The notes below the pieces were generated by a model. That model was not told the origin of the DNA. It searched no databases and worked only from the letters and a program-made list of their open reading frames with translations. Below are positions 6,615 through 15,276 of a stretch of 47,976 nt of DNA, one piece after another. A program made the translations under genes and the position numbers. How positions within the stretch are numbered: position 1 is the first letter of the stretch; each line of letters begins with the position of its first letter. The stretch spans positions 1 to 47,976 of the IMG/VR virus record IMGVR_UViG_3300006071_000020. One strand, written 5' to 3'. The DNA comes from a virus.

Positions 6615-8166
6615 GAATGCATCTGGAAGTGCTGTAGATACTCTTGGGTTCATGAAGCGTTTTGTTGTAACGCTCGTTAGCCCAGACAATAAACAAAGAA
6701 AAGTTATTACTCGAATGGTCGATACACTGACGATCACCGAGGACATCTTCAAAAATAGTTTGTATGGCGCTGTTAGAATTATTGACGCTGTCGACCTCCT
6801 TGGCGGCGGACCATTTGACGCAAAGTCAAAGGACGCTGCAGTTTTTCCTATCATCGGAGAAGAGTTTTTAGAAATTGAAATTCTATTGGACGGAAAGCCA
6901 CCAGTCAAACTTCGTTTCGCCATCTATCGCATTTCCGATATTATCTACAAAGATAACAACACCAAGAAAGAATATACTCTTGAGTTCTGCAGCGAAGAGC
7001 ATCTGATTGATGCCACGACTGCGATCATGAAGTCATACAATCAGCCAAATAGTGACACTGCTAAGGCGATTCTTAAAGACTACCTCAAGAATGAATCGAC
7101 AGATAACGGCAAATTCAAAAAGAATATCGTTAACCTGCAGCCAACCAAAGGACCACAGAAAGTGGTTATCCCTAGACTGAGCCCATTCCAGGCAATGGAG
7201 TTTCTGGCTCGTCGTTCTATCGCTCAGGATACGTTTGAGTCAGGTTCTTATCTGTTCTTCGAGAACTTCGATGGGTTCAGTTTCTGTGATGTCGAATACC
7301 TTATCAAGAAGGGTGTCGACAAAGCCAAAGCAAACAAGAAAGATTATGAATATTTCTACGAATCAACTCTGACTGCCAATCAGAAGAAAGAAGATCCGCA
7401 GAGACAATTCAAAACTATCACCACGATGCAACATACAGTATCTTTCGATACAATCCAAAAACTCAAATTTGGTATGTATGAGTCTGACGTTATTCTGTAT
7501 GACTTCATCAATCACAAAACAATTCCGACAAGATTTAGATTCGCAAATAATGACACGAGAGACAATAACAAAACATTGACCCTCGGCAATAAAGAAGATA
7601 AGTCATATCCCGAAAACAGTCTTACCTTTTTGAAGAGCTATATCTCCAATGATGATAAGGATGTGAAATATACTCGCAAATTCTTTATCGCAAAAGACAC
7701 ATCATCCACCACTCTTGATAACTACTTGGATAATGTTTATCCAGCCAGAGCTTCATACTTCACAAGACTAGCTCAGAACATGTATACCATCAATACATTT
7801 GGTGATACAACTATCAGAGCTGGCGATGTAATCATGTTAAACATCCCAGAAAGTCAAGGCGAGAATAACGACGGCGGTATCGACAAATATCAATCAGGAT
7901 ATTATTTGATTGGAACAATTCGCCATATCTTCTCAGCCACTACATATATGACAAAGATGGACATTTACAAGAATGCTATTGGCGCTCAGTTGACGAATAC
8001 TGAAGAAGCTAAGAATACCAAGGTTAAGCCAACCGACAATAAAGCGATTGCCGAGCAGGCTCCAGCTGATCAGTCTCCTGAAGCTGTAGAAGCGGCGGAT
8101 CCCGAGGACCCTAACCAGAAAAATTCAAGCCCATCAGTTGTTGGATTCTTGAAAGGACTATTATGA
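6607..8166 (+). CDS. 27: gp27-like baseplate hub protein
   Basis: This 519-aa protein sits between gp53 and the gp5-like protein, where a hub ring is expected. T4 gp27 is 391 aa. The N-terminus has FVVTLVSPDNKQRKVITRMVDTLTITEDIF and YGAVRIIDAVDLLG, typical of the tube-like domains of phage hub and phage D proteins. A later IPRLSPFQAMEFLARRSI and YLFFENFDGFSFCDV resemble the hub's central domain. DVIMLNIPE and YYLIGTIRHIFS form the last structured strands. The final 60 residues are an acidic Ala/Pro/Glu tail ending VVGFLKGLL. The hub assignment is good at family level; trimer contacts cannot be judged. Confidence 0.75.
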   Translation: MAENASGSAVDTLGFMKRFVVTLVSPDNKQRKVITRMVDTLTITEDIFKNSLYGAVRIIDAVDLLGGGPFDAKSKDAAVFPIIGEEFLEIEILLDGKPPVKLRFAIYRISDIIYKDNNTKKEYTLEFCSEEHLIDATTAIMKSYNQPNSDTAKAILKDYLKNESTDNGKFKKNIVNLQPTKGPQKVVIPRLSPFQAMEFLARRSIAQDTFESGSYLFFENFDGFSFCDVEYLIKKGVDKAKANKKDYEYFYESTLTANQKKEDPQRQFKTITTMQHTVSFDTIQKLKFGMYESDVILYDFINHKTIPTRFRFANNDTRDNNKTLTLGNKEDKSYPENSLTFLKSYISNDDKDVKYTRKFFIAKDTSSTTLDNYLDNVYPARASYFTRLAQNMYTINTFGDTTIRAGDVIMLNIPESQGENNDGGIDKYQSGYYLIGTIRHIFSATTYMTKMDIYKNAIGAQLTNTEEAKNTKVKPTDNKAIAEQAPADQSPEAVEAADPEDPNQKNSSPSVVGFLKGLL

Positions 8167-9191
8167 TTGGAAGAACTGAACATCTTATAAACGATCCGCA
8201 CTTTATCGGCGTAGATAAGTTCGTACTCTTTTTCGGTGTTGTTGAAGATAGAGATGATCCTCTACAGCTAGGTAGAGTCCGTATTAGAATTTTCGGCGTC
8301 CATCCAGACGACAAGTCATTAGTTGCAACGGAAGATCTTCCATGGTCGTTCCCTATTATGCCAATTACTGCGCCTCAATACGGTGGCGTAGGTTCTGGTC
8401 CAGTTGGAATTATGCCAGGTTCAACAGTCGTTGGATTCTTTGCTGATGGTTTAGACAGACAGATTCCTATGCATTTTGGCACTATGTCTGGCGGCACTGG
8501 ACACTTTGCTGCAGGAGCGAATGGCGACGCTGCTAATATGGATCCGGCGACTCCATATAATCCTGACGGTATTTCTGGCTCTATTGATCCAAAATCCTCA
8601 ATGGTTGTTAAGGGTGTTCAGCTCGGAAAGATTCTTCTAAGCAATTTCGCCTCTCAAGGTCTTAAGCCACATCATGCTGCTGCTATCTGCGGTAATCTAG
8701 GAGAAGAATCTGGCGGGTTCCCTGTGCCTGCTATTCATGAAAGAGGTAAAGGTGTTGGCGGTAGCCCAAGCACTCCACCGTCACGTAGCTCTGTTGGTGT
8801 TGGTTATGGTTGGGGACAATGGACAAACAACAATCGACTGACCAAGTTCCTCGATTGGTGCGACAAATATCACCTTGAGCCATCCGATCAGCAAACTCAA
8901 ATTAAGTACTTCACATATGAAATCACCACTGTCCCACCATACAGCAAACACTTTCAGACTTTGATGAAGGGCGGAACAGCAACCATTAATAATACTAGAT
9001 TCACCAAGCCAAATGGTACTTACAATCTAGATGACGTTGATCAGGCGACTGCTTGGTGGATGTGGGTATATGAAGTGCCAGGAGCTCCTAATCTTGCAGC
9101 AAGACAGAAGATCGCTAGATCAATTCGCGATCAGTTAGTGGGCGGATCCGCTGGATCTTCAGTAAGAACAAACGGCAAACCTGAGAAATAG
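8163..9191 (+). CDS. 5: gp5-like hub: OB fold plus phage tail lysozyme
   Basis: This 342-aa protein combines two parts. Residues about 15-115 are a gp5-type OB fold with DPLQLGRVRIRIFGVHPDD, DLPWSFPIMP and PGSTVVGFFADG followed by QIPMHFGTMSG. Residues about 145-330 are a phage tail lysozyme domain. It begins LSNFASQGLKPHHAAAICGN and LGEESGGF, with Glu181 and Glu182 as catalytic candidates, and continues with YGWGQWTNNNRLTKFLDWC. In T4 gp5 one chain holds OB fold, lysozyme and needle; here the needle is in the next gene. The protein would cut glycan strands during puncture of the host envelope. It overlaps the gp27-like gene by 4 nt (ATGA). Confidence 0.88.
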   Translation: MIGRTEHLINDPHFIGVDKFVLFFGVVEDRDDPLQLGRVRIRIFGVHPDDKSLVATEDLPWSFPIMPITAPQYGGVGSGPVGIMPGSTVVGFFADGLDRQIPMHFGTMSGGTGHFAAGANGDAANMDPATPYNPDGISGSIDPKSSMVVKGVQLGKILLSNFASQGLKPHHAAAICGNLGEESGGFPVPAIHERGKGVGGSPSTPPSRSSVGVGYGWGQWTNNNRLTKFLDWCDKYHLEPSDQQTQIKYFTYEITTVPPYSKHFQTLMKGGTATINNTRFTKPNGTYNLDDVDQATAWWMWVYEVPGAPNLAARQKIARSIRDQLVGGSAGSSVRTNGKPEK

Positions 9192-9199
9192 GATATAAC

Positions 9200-11782
9200 A
9201 TGGTCGCATCGAGTAATACAATTCCAGTCGCTCCACCTTCTCCAACCCAACCAGGAGCAGATCAGCCTGTAATCAAGTCAGGCGAATCTCATTATGACGT
9301 TGATATTGGAGTTAGTTGGGCGCCAACATCAAACACAGTAGCTGGTGGTGGCGTCGGCGTTTCTCCTCCACCATATCCATCATACACAACTGTCAACAGA
9401 CCGCCTGATCCGCCATCAAATGCACTTGATCCATTACAAGCTCTTGGCGCACCACCTTCACCTCTTGTCAAATTAATCGGTAATACAAAAATTACCACCA
9501 TGCTTGATGTTGCAACAAACAAGCTGGTGACTACGGTTATTGATACAACAACAAATCAGCTTCTTGGTGCGATGTCTGGATTAGGTTCTGATCCTACTGC
9601 GCTTGTATCTCAGCTGACTCAGAATTCAACTGGCGCAAAAAATGCACTATCGGTAGCCGAAACTTCTCTTGCAAGTGCTCAATCTATTCTTGCTGATCCA
9701 AATGCAACTGATGCACAGAAAGCTCTGGCTCAGGTAAATATTGATTCAGCAAACAAAACGATCGCATCATTATCATCACAGACCACAGCTCTTACAGAAG
9801 CTGCGGCTCATTTAACTGATAATTTCTCTTTTGACGTATCCCAAATTACTGATTTTGCTTCTAAAATTGATAGCATAGCAAATTCATTGGCCAGCGGAAT
9901 TGATCCTGTTTCTCTTGCTCTAAAGCAAGGCGAAGAAATATACAATCAAGCTGCATCTATCTTTGGCAGCACTCAAGGAACTGGCAGCTCATTACCTTTC
10001 CTAGAGCAAGTCAAGACTCTTGATACATCTTCTGTAGAGATTATTCCGTTCACAAAACGAACAAACATCAACACAGTTTCTAGTATCGACAATGGCGGTA
10101 ATGATAAGGCATATTTCCCTACCGTTCCTGCGGCGAACAATATCGTTAACCCAGGAGCAAACAGTGTCGCTAATCCAAGCGATCGTGTTACTAATACAAT
10201 CGCCAATGAACCTGTTAGAGAATTCGAAGGGTTATATCCATACAATAAATCAAACAAGAGCGAAAGCGGACATCTTCTTGAAGTTGATGACACTCCTGGC
10301 AAAGAAAGAATCCTAACTGAACATAAGAGTGGCACCTATCATGAAATGACTGAGCATGGTGACTTGATCACTAAAGTGGTTAATGATAATTATTTGATCA
10401 TTGCCGAGAACGAAATCGTTACCATTCAAGGCAAAGCCAACCTACGTATTCTAGGCGATGTTAACGTCAAGATCGGTGGTGCTATGATTATTAACCCTGA
10501 TGGTGGTGTTTATGTCGCCACGAAGGGAGACTTCAGAGTCCATGCTAGGTCTATTCATATGGAAGCTGATTCAGGAGACGTCAACGTCAAGGCATCAGGC
10601 AAGACTAGAATTACGTCAGGCGACGAGCTTCATGTAAATTCAAAGAACAATATTATTGAATCCTCAGGCAAGACATCTATGAAGTCTGGTGGCACGAATA
10701 CGATTCAAGCGGCAGGAATTAACTTCAACTCAAGCAAGGATGTTAATCTTCGTGCGGATGGCATTATCGCTTCCGCTTCGACCGGAGACACTACTATCAA
10801 CAGTGCTGGAAACTTGAACGCGAAGGCTGCTGGATCAATCAACCAGAAGAGTGCGGGAAGTAATTATATCACTGCGTCTTCTCTTGAGCTCAATGCAACT
10901 CTTAATGCAAAGGCAACCACTAATCTTCAAGGAACAGACCCTCAAGGTGGAATTGTTACTCCAATCAATGGCTCTGGTGCTGCTGACGCTGGCGAAGGAA
11001 CTGCTGCTGGTGTATTCGTTGCTGATGATGCAGATACGGCAAAGGGTTCAGGTATCACTCACTCGGTCAACGTTGATGACTTCCTACAGAATCTAGACGA
11101 TGAGGATGACGTAACGAGAGCAGCAGCGATTAAACATGCTGTGGAAACTGGAGTCATTAGTCAGGCTGACGCAGACAAGATGAATGCACCTCCTGGGACA
11201 CCATCAGCGAGCGATACATCAGGAGCAGGAAACGTTTCGCCTAGCGTATCAAAGGCTACTGTTGGTGATCTTGGTAGCCATGCGCCAGCCGACAATCTCA
11301 AATTGTCAAAATATTTTACTGTTGCTATGTTGAGCAGTCACTGTGAAGCTGGTAGCCATGTCATTGGACCGCAGCTTGGATTGTCTGTGACAGATATTAC
11401 TGGCAACCTACAGCTACTGGCCCAGAACTGTCTCGATAAGATCAAGGATCAATATCCTGATATGAGAATCAGCTCTGGTTTCAGAGATCTAGCTTCAAAT
11501 AACAGAACTGCTGGCGCATCTAAGACTTCTCAGCACTTGAAGGGTGAAGCTGTTGATATCAAATTCAGTCACGCTGATAAAGCTCAGTCCCAATACTATG
11601 AAATAGCCAAATGGATCAAGAACAATATCCCATTTGACCAGCTAATTTTGGAGTATGGTATGCCTTCAACCGACCGTCCATGGATTCACATTTCGTTTAC
11701 AACTGGACAAAAGCATAGTCCAAGAGTGTCAACGAAAGTTCACGGCAAGACGGTCGGCGAAGGTTTACATCAGATGAGGTAA
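9200..11782 (+). CDS. Cell-puncturing needle (gp5 C-like) fused to M15 peptidase
   Basis: This 860-aa protein has a Pro/Thr-rich N-terminus. Residues 100-290 are helical Ser/Ala/Thr-rich. Residues about 390-600 are a VgrG/gp5-C triple beta-helix with many short repeats such as GDVNVKASGKTRITSG and TIQAAGINFNSSKD. The last 130 residues are a zinc DD-peptidase of the M15 type, with ISSGFRDLASN, SQHLKGEAVDIKF (His about 778, Asp about 785) and PWIHISF (His about 830). The predicted role is a trimeric needle that pierces the outer membrane and carries a peptide-cross-link cutter, complementing the glycan-cutting lysozyme in the previous gene. It starts 8 nt after that gene. Its TAA abuts the opposing stop of the next gene in a TAATTA palindrome. 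Confidence 0.85.
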   Translation: MVASSNTIPVAPPSPTQPGADQPVIKSGESHYDVDIGVSWAPTSNTVAGGGVGVSPPPYPSYTTVNRPPDPPSNALDPLQALGAPPSPLVKLIGNTKITTMLDVATNKLVTTVIDTTTNQLLGAMSGLGSDPTALVSQLTQNSTGAKNALSVAETSLASAQSILADPNATDAQKALAQVNIDSANKTIASLSSQTTALTEAAAHLTDNFSFDVSQITDFASKIDSIANSLASGIDPVSLALKQGEEIYNQAASIFGSTQGTGSSLPFLEQVKTLDTSSVEIIPFTKRTNINTVSSIDNGGNDKAYFPTVPAANNIVNPGANSVANPSDRVTNTIANEPVREFEGLYPYNKSNKSESGHLLEVDDTPGKERILTEHKSGTYHEMTEHGDLITKVVNDNYLIIAENEIVTIQGKANLRILGDVNVKIGGAMIINPDGGVYVATKGDFRVHARSIHMEADSGDVNVKASGKTRITSGDELHVNSKNNIIESSGKTSMKSGGTNTIQAAGINFNSSKDVNLRADGIIASASTGDTTINSAGNLNAKAAGSINQKSAGSNYITASSLELNATLNAKATTNLQGTDPQGGIVTPINGSGAADAGEGTAAGVFVADDADTAKGSGITHSVNVDDFLQNLDDEDDVTRAAAIKHAVETGVISQADADKMNAPPGTPSASDTSGAGNVSPSVSKATVGDLGSHAPADNLKLSKYFTVAMLSSHCEAGSHVIGPQLGLSVTDITGNLQLLAQNCLDKIKDQYPDMRISSGFRDLASNNRTAGASKTSQHLKGEAVDIKFSHADKAQSQYYEIAKWIKNNIPFDQLILEYGMPSTDRPWIHISFTTGQKHSPRVSTKVHGKTVGEGLHQMR

Positions 11783-12349
11783 TTAGAAAGAGTGCTTGAA
11801 CGCAAGTCCAATAGCATCTGAACGAGTCGTTCCGGTAGTACGGTAGTACTGAACACCAAGGTTATTACCATGGCCGATCGAAAGACCGAGACCACCATTC
11901 AGCTCATTTTCATCAAGACGACGAGTCAGAGTGAATGAGCCACGATGACTATAGCCAACGTTAGCAACAACTGGACCAGCAATCTTATGTGAGGTAGTCA
12001 CGCCAGCACCCCAAAATCCGTAGTCGTCACCAAGACCCAGCGACTCACCAGCTTCGGCATATGCTGCGGTCTTGAAGCCAAGAACGGTAGGAAGGGCAGG
12101 ACCAACGCGAGCCGACACCTTCGAGGTAAGAGGACCAGCGCCATTCTTCTGCTTTACTTCAATTTCAGCGCCATAATTCAGAAGCGAATTCAGTGGAGCA
12201 GTATACTGAACGTTGTATTCAGTCGAGTCGGGCTTCGTGCCACCACGAACGTCTCCAAGGCGAACTTCAGCCTGAATAGTGCCTGCCATAGCAGGAGCAG
12301 AAACGGCAGAAAGAGTTACCGCAGTAAGAGCAAAAATTGTATTCTTCAT
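11783..12349 (-). CDS. Phage-encoded outer-membrane beta-barrel protein
   Basis: This 188-aa protein begins with a signal peptide: MKNTIF, a hydrophobic run, then APAMA before Gly, so cleavage is likely after residue 22. The mature part of about 166 residues alternates hydrophobic and polar strands, carries GFWGAGV, VANVGYSHRGSF and LGLSIGHGNNLGVQYY, and ends in Phe (AFKHSF). That is the C-terminal signal read by the BAM machinery. Length suits an eight-stranded barrel like OmpX. Lambda Lom is a precedent for a phage outer-membrane barrel. Possible roles are blocking superinfection by altering the receptor surface or adapting the infected host envelope; neither can be told from sequence. It is the last gene of a minus-strand cassette, 3 nt after the cytidylyltransferase gene. 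Confidence 0.78.
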   Translation of the reverse strand: MKNTIFALTAVTLSAVSAPAMAGTIQAEVRLGDVRGGTKPDSTEYNVQYTAPLNSLLNYGAEIEVKQKNGAGPLTSKVSARVGPALPTVLGFKTAAYAEAGESLGLGDDYGFWGAGVTTSHKIAGPVVANVGYSHRGSFTLTRRLDENELNGGLGLSIGHGNNLGVQYYRTTGTTRSDAIGLAFKHSF

Positions 12350-12352
12350 ATT

Positions 12353-12754
12353 TTAATTACTTTCTTTGATTCGACAACGAAGCTCAGAAGAGCTATAGTT
12401 GTGCTTTCGTTTACAAAAATAAACAGGAATGTCTAAACCATATCCTGTATACGATTTACTGTCGAGATAATCTTCGCCCAAGAATCGGATGTCGATTTGA
12501 GTATTCGCCAGCAAATTTAGTAAGTCCTCTTCGGTATCGTAGGGGACAATATCATCTACAACCTGCAGTGCTTTGAGTTGTAGATATCTTTCGAATGTAG
12601 ATTGAATAGGAACATTCTTATCTTTTCGATCAATGCTTGGATCGGTATGGAGACCAACAACCAAACGGTCACACTTTGATTTAGCTTCTGCTAACATAAG
12701 GATATGTCCAGGATGCAGAAGATCAAAGGCACCAGCAACAAAACCAATTTTCAT
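12353..12754 (-). CDS. Glycerol-3-phosphate cytidylyltransferase-like nucleotidyltransferase (TagD family)
   Basis: This 133-aa protein has the nucleotidyltransferase fold signature FDLLHPGHI near the N-terminus (HxGH at about residues 14-17). It also has FERYLQLKALQVVDDIVPYD and a C-terminal NYSSSELRCRI in place of the RTxGISTT loop. Length matches bacterial TagD (about 129 aa). The family transfers CMP or AMP to a phosphorylated small molecule; the true substrate here is unknown. It lies between the SpeD-like and outer-membrane genes, transcribed together, which hints at surface or small-metabolite modification. ADP-heptose-type or related transferase activity remains possible. Confidence 0.8.
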   Translation of the reverse strand: MKIGFVAGAFDLLHPGHILMLAEAKSKCDRLVVGLHTDPSIDRKDKNVPIQSTFERYLQLKALQVVDDIVPYDTEEDLLNLLANTQIDIRFLGEDYLDSKSYTGYGLDIPVYFCKRKHNYSSSELRCRIKESN

Positions 12755-12771
12755 AATAAATCAAATCCTAA

Positions 12772-13143
12772 TTAACGCGGCGCTTGCCTCGACACAGTAG
12801 TTGAATGTATCTTTTGCGCCTTAAAGTATTTTTGAAATATATCCTGAACCAAATCAGAATCGTATGGCTTACAAGAAAATATATCTACATAAGCAGAATT
12901 TCTATCTGCAGGACAAAAATGAGCTGATACATTAGAGTCTTGCAGAAGCTGATAGATAGAATAGCCTATTTTATTTGGATCGTTCGTATCACACCAGATA
13001 ATATTAAGATTCCCAATTTTAACCATTTCAATAGATTCCAAAAGATCATCAACAAAGGTCTGAAATACTTGTTTGTCCATAATAGCAGATGAATCACATT
13101 CTGCGGCATCAATCATTGTAATCCAACCCCATGGCTTGCTCAT
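12772..13143 (-). CDS. speD: S-adenosylmethionine decarboxylase-like protein (SpeD family)
   Basis: This 123-aa protein fits the short prokaryotic SpeD class. Ser70 in LQDSN aligns with the serine that becomes the pyruvoyl group. His75 in VSAHF and Cys91 in DIFSC match the processing and proton-donor residues. The spacing Ser-to-His is five, as in bacterial enzymes, and His-to-Cys is one longer. The conserved His immediately after the cleavage Ser in most SpeD is Asn here, so processing efficiency is uncertain. SpeD supplies decarboxylated SAM for spermidine synthesis, and polyamines help neutralise packaged DNA. Related genes are known in T4-like cyanophages. The gene heads the minus-strand cassette with the cytidylyltransferase and outer-membrane genes and diverges from HEG 2. 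Confidence 0.72.
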   Translation of the reverse strand: MSKPWGWITMIDAAECDSSAIMDKQVFQTFVDDLLESIEMVKIGNLNIIWCDTNDPNKIGYSIYQLLQDSNVSAHFCPADRNSAYVDIFSCKPYDSDLVQDIFQKYFKAQKIHSTTVSRQAPR

Positions 13144-13161
13144 TATTAGAATCCTTTTTAC

Positions 13162-13201
13162 CTAAATAAAAGTGGTTCGCGATGTACCACCATCCAACCA
13201 C
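13162..13201 (+). promoter_or_regulatory. Late promoter CTAAATA plus two-stem hairpin leader of HEG 2
   Basis: CTAAATA is at 13162-13168. Outer arms GTGGTT (13172-13177) and AACCAC (13196-13201) pair perfectly. After the left arm comes CGC, then the inner arm GATG, a six-base loop, the inner arm CATC, and a single C before the right arm. This is the same architecture as the other three leaders with different outer-stem bases from HEG 1 and HEG 4. Confidence 0.75.
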
Positions 13202-13226
13202 ACTAACGTCACTGGAGACAATCAGC

Positions 13227-13871
13227 ATGATTATTTATCTTTATGTAAAACGCCATAAAATTACTGGTCTGAAATATTTTGGTAAAACCATACAAAATCC
13301 ATGGATTTATCCTGGATCGGGCAAATATTGGAACCGACATCTAAAAGTCCACGAAAACAATGTTGAGACTATAGAAGTTTGGGGATTTGACGATCAAATT
13401 TTATGTTGTGAGTTTGCGCAAAAATATTCAAAATTACATAATATCGTTGAATCCAAAGATTGGGCCAACCTCATTCCGGAAACAGGAACTGATGGAGGAT
13501 TTACTACATCTAGAGAACAACAAAAGAAAATTTGGGAAAATTCAGCTTTGCGCGAAAAACACCATAACAGCATAAAACGCTCATGGACTGAAAAACGAAA
13601 AGTGATCGCTTCAAATAATACATCAGAACAATGGAAACGTCAGGATAAATCTTTAATAGCAGAAAAAATGGTCAAAACCAAAAAAGAAAAATACCCTGAC
13701 GGTAATCCAAATGTGGGCGTTTATGTAAGAACGGAAGAAATTAAACACAAAATGAAACTTGCGGCTAAAGAACGAGATTTAATCAAGATAGTTTGCGAAC
13801 AATGTTCGAAAGAATCTAATAGATCTAATTATGCTCGCTGGCACGGATCTAATTGCAAAACTTTACGCTAG
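13227..13871 (+). CDS. GIY-YIG-like homing endonuclease with C-terminal zinc finger (HEG 2)
   Basis: The start is the ATG at 13227, with GGAG upstream and alignment to sister genes; the track-like earlier ATG at 13182 lies in the leader. The 214-aa protein begins MIIYLYVKRH and has GLKYFGKT, YWNRHLKVH, IEVWGFDDQ and DWANLIPE, which form the GIY-YIG-type core. The middle is basic and helical with one NUMOD-like segment. The C-terminus carries CEQC, RWH and NC, a probable C2HC zinc-binding module also seen in the HNH enzyme at 18438. It is antisense to both flanking genes and its stop overlaps the next gene's stop by 4 nt. Confidence 0.8.
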   Translation: MIIYLYVKRHKITGLKYFGKTIQNPWIYPGSGKYWNRHLKVHENNVETIEVWGFDDQILCCEFAQKYSKLHNIVESKDWANLIPETGTDGGFTTSREQQKKIWENSALREKHHNSIKRSWTEKRKVIASNNTSEQWKRQDKSLIAEKMVKTKKEKYPDGNPNVGVYVRTEEIKHKMKLAAKERDLIKIVCEQCSKESNRSNYARWHGSNCKTLR

Positions 13872-14044
13872 TAGTCCTGATCATCGTCGTATAAACTTTC
13901 TATATCCAGTTTGCGTAGAGCACTATTTATTCTTTTTTCGTAGCGGTGATTCCGCCTTTCCTTCAGTGCTCTATATTCACCACCGTCTTCATCATCATAC
14001 AATTTAGAAGTATTACGGCGATAATCGTTACGGCTCTTAGACAT
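13868..14044 (-). CDS. Small charged protein of unknown function
   Basis: The ATG at 14042-14044 has AGGG five nt upstream and gives 58 aa beginning MSKSRNDYRR; an in-frame TTG seven codons earlier is less likely. The protein is basic in the middle (KERRNHRYEKR) and acidic at the end (LYDDDQDY), with no recognised domain. It is the last gene of the minus-strand block running from 16555, and it ends against HEG 2. Confidence 0.5.
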   Translation of the reverse strand: MSKSRNDYRRNTSKLYDDEDGGEYRALKERRNHRYEKRINSALRKLDIESLYDDDQDY

Positions 14045-14070
14045 ATTCCCTGCGCTGCTATACAATTGAG

Positions 14071-14676
14071 TTATTCTTCTGGTTCTTCTTCGTGCTCGTC
14101 AGTTGACGAGCCATCCGGATGATTCCTCGCTATGTGTTGGGCGAGTGGTCCTGGTAAGAATAGCCCATCCTCTGCGGTAGATACGCACCCAAAAGGGCAG
14201 GGAACTGCGTTTTTTCTCTTGGCACGCTTTTCTTCTTCAGTAAGCTCAGGAGGCTCAGGAAGGAAGTTAGGGAATGTCTTCTTCACTAGCTCATAGGTGA
14301 TGCTAGGATAGAGAGACTTCTTGTCCTTCATAGCCAGAATCAGATCAGCATCGTCAGGGTCAAGCGACTCGAGAAGCTGAACGAAAAGCGACTGGCGCTT
14401 CAGGTCGTGCATAGGAGGAGCAATACCTTCAATGAAATACTTGAGGGTCTTAGCTTCGCGGTAGAGAGTACCCTGAGCATCCTGGCTCTTCTCGAGCTTC
14501 TTGAAAGGAGGAGCGCCTTCAGGCAGAAGGAACTTTACCTCAGGATGGAAGGTAGCGTGCAGAACCTGCATCAATGGTTGAATTTCAACACATGTGCCGA
14601 GAGCGTTCTGTCGTTCTTGGAAATTCTTAATACCAGAGATCGTCTTAAGAATCTCTGCAATGCCTTGTCTGTTCAC
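14071..14676 (-). CDS. Conserved T4-like protein with C2H2-like zinc site, unknown function
   Basis: This 201-aa protein starts with a GTG at 14674-14676, inside the stop of the 56-aa gene upstream (GTGA overlap). It has a helical N-terminus (EILKTISGIKNFQERQNAL), then KKSLYPSITYELVKKTFPNFL. The C-terminal segment reads CPFGC followed by HIARNH, which could hold zinc as a C2H2 finger. The tail is acidic. Similar proteins with the YPSITYELV segment occur in T4-like phages, but I know no function. Translational coupling with the upstream small gene is likely. Confidence 0.65.
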   Translation of the reverse strand: MNRQGIAEILKTISGIKNFQERQNALGTCVEIQPLMQVLHATFHPEVKFLLPEGAPPFKKLEKSQDAQGTLYREAKTLKYFIEGIAPPMHDLKRQSLFVQLLESLDPDDADLILAMKDKKSLYPSITYELVKKTFPNFLPEPPELTEEEKRAKRKNAVPCPFGCVSTAEDGLFLPGPLAQHIARNHPDGSSTDEHEEEPEE

Positions 14677-14843
14677 TGTTCATTCGCCTTTAGAAATTGT
14701 TTAAACTCAGCAACTATATCAACGAAACGACGAACAGGATCATCGCTGCCTTTACTTCGCTTTGCATTGTATATATTTGCACCTCTATATAGTAATGAAT
14801 AGAGTTTCGCTGCTTCAGCTTGTTCGCGAGTACGATCAGTCAT
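14673..14843 (-). CDS. Small helical protein, 56 aa, unknown function
   Basis: The ATG at 14841-14843 overlaps the stop of the upstream 146-aa gene (ATGACTGA), and its own TGA overlaps the next GTG start. The protein MTDRTREQAEAAKLYSLLYR continues to FVDIVAEFKQFLKANEQ and looks wholly helical. Tight overlaps on both sides and normal codon use support a real, coupled gene. No domain is recognised. Confidence 0.65.
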   Translation of the reverse strand: MTDRTREQAEAAKLYSLLYRGANIYNAKRSKGSDDPVRRFVDIVAEFKQFLKANEQ

Positions 14844-15276
14844 TGACAAACTCCTGAATTACAAATTCACCACCATCGACAGTAACTCTAGCAGTCGGAC
14901 ACATATTGGTTCGTGTATAATCACGACCACCATCGATCATAGCACCCTTCTTAGCTACGTAGTCATGACGATAGCGAGAAACGATGACCTCGCCATCCGC
15001 ACACACCGAACCAACGATAGGCTCAGAGAAACAAGACTCAGCGTTGGTGATATAGATAGAATCGTTTTGAATGAACATACCAAAATAGTTGGAATGGCCA
15101 GCGTCACGGTTCGGATTCTCGACATAGAACACATCGACTGGTCGTTCGTTCCATGAATTACCATCCAGCCTCTTAGTGCACCAGTAACCCATATACTTGG
15201 CTTCCTTCAGGGCTTCAATTTTACGAATTTGAGATTCGGTGAAGTGATAGCCATCCTTCGGTAACTCAATAAACAT
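14836..15276 (-). CDS. Unknown 146-aa phage protein
   Basis: The ATG at 15274-15276 shares its A with the RNase H stop, so the two are coupled. An N-terminal helix (FTESQIRKIEALKEAKY) is followed by mixed beta segments: YFGMFIQNDSIYI, VGSVCADGEVIVSRYRHDYV and RVTVDGGEFVIQEF. The C-terminal half has the look of a small beta-sheet domain. I do not recognise the family. Placement between RNase H and small regulatory-looking genes suggests an early or middle role. Confidence 0.6.
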   Translation of the reverse strand: MFIELPKDGYHFTESQIRKIEALKEAKYMGYWCTKRLDGNSWNERPVDVFYVENPNRDAGHSNYFGMFIQNDSIYITNAESCFSEPIVGSVCADGEVIVSRYRHDYVAKKGAMIDGGRDYTRTNMCPTARVTVDGGEFVIQEFVND

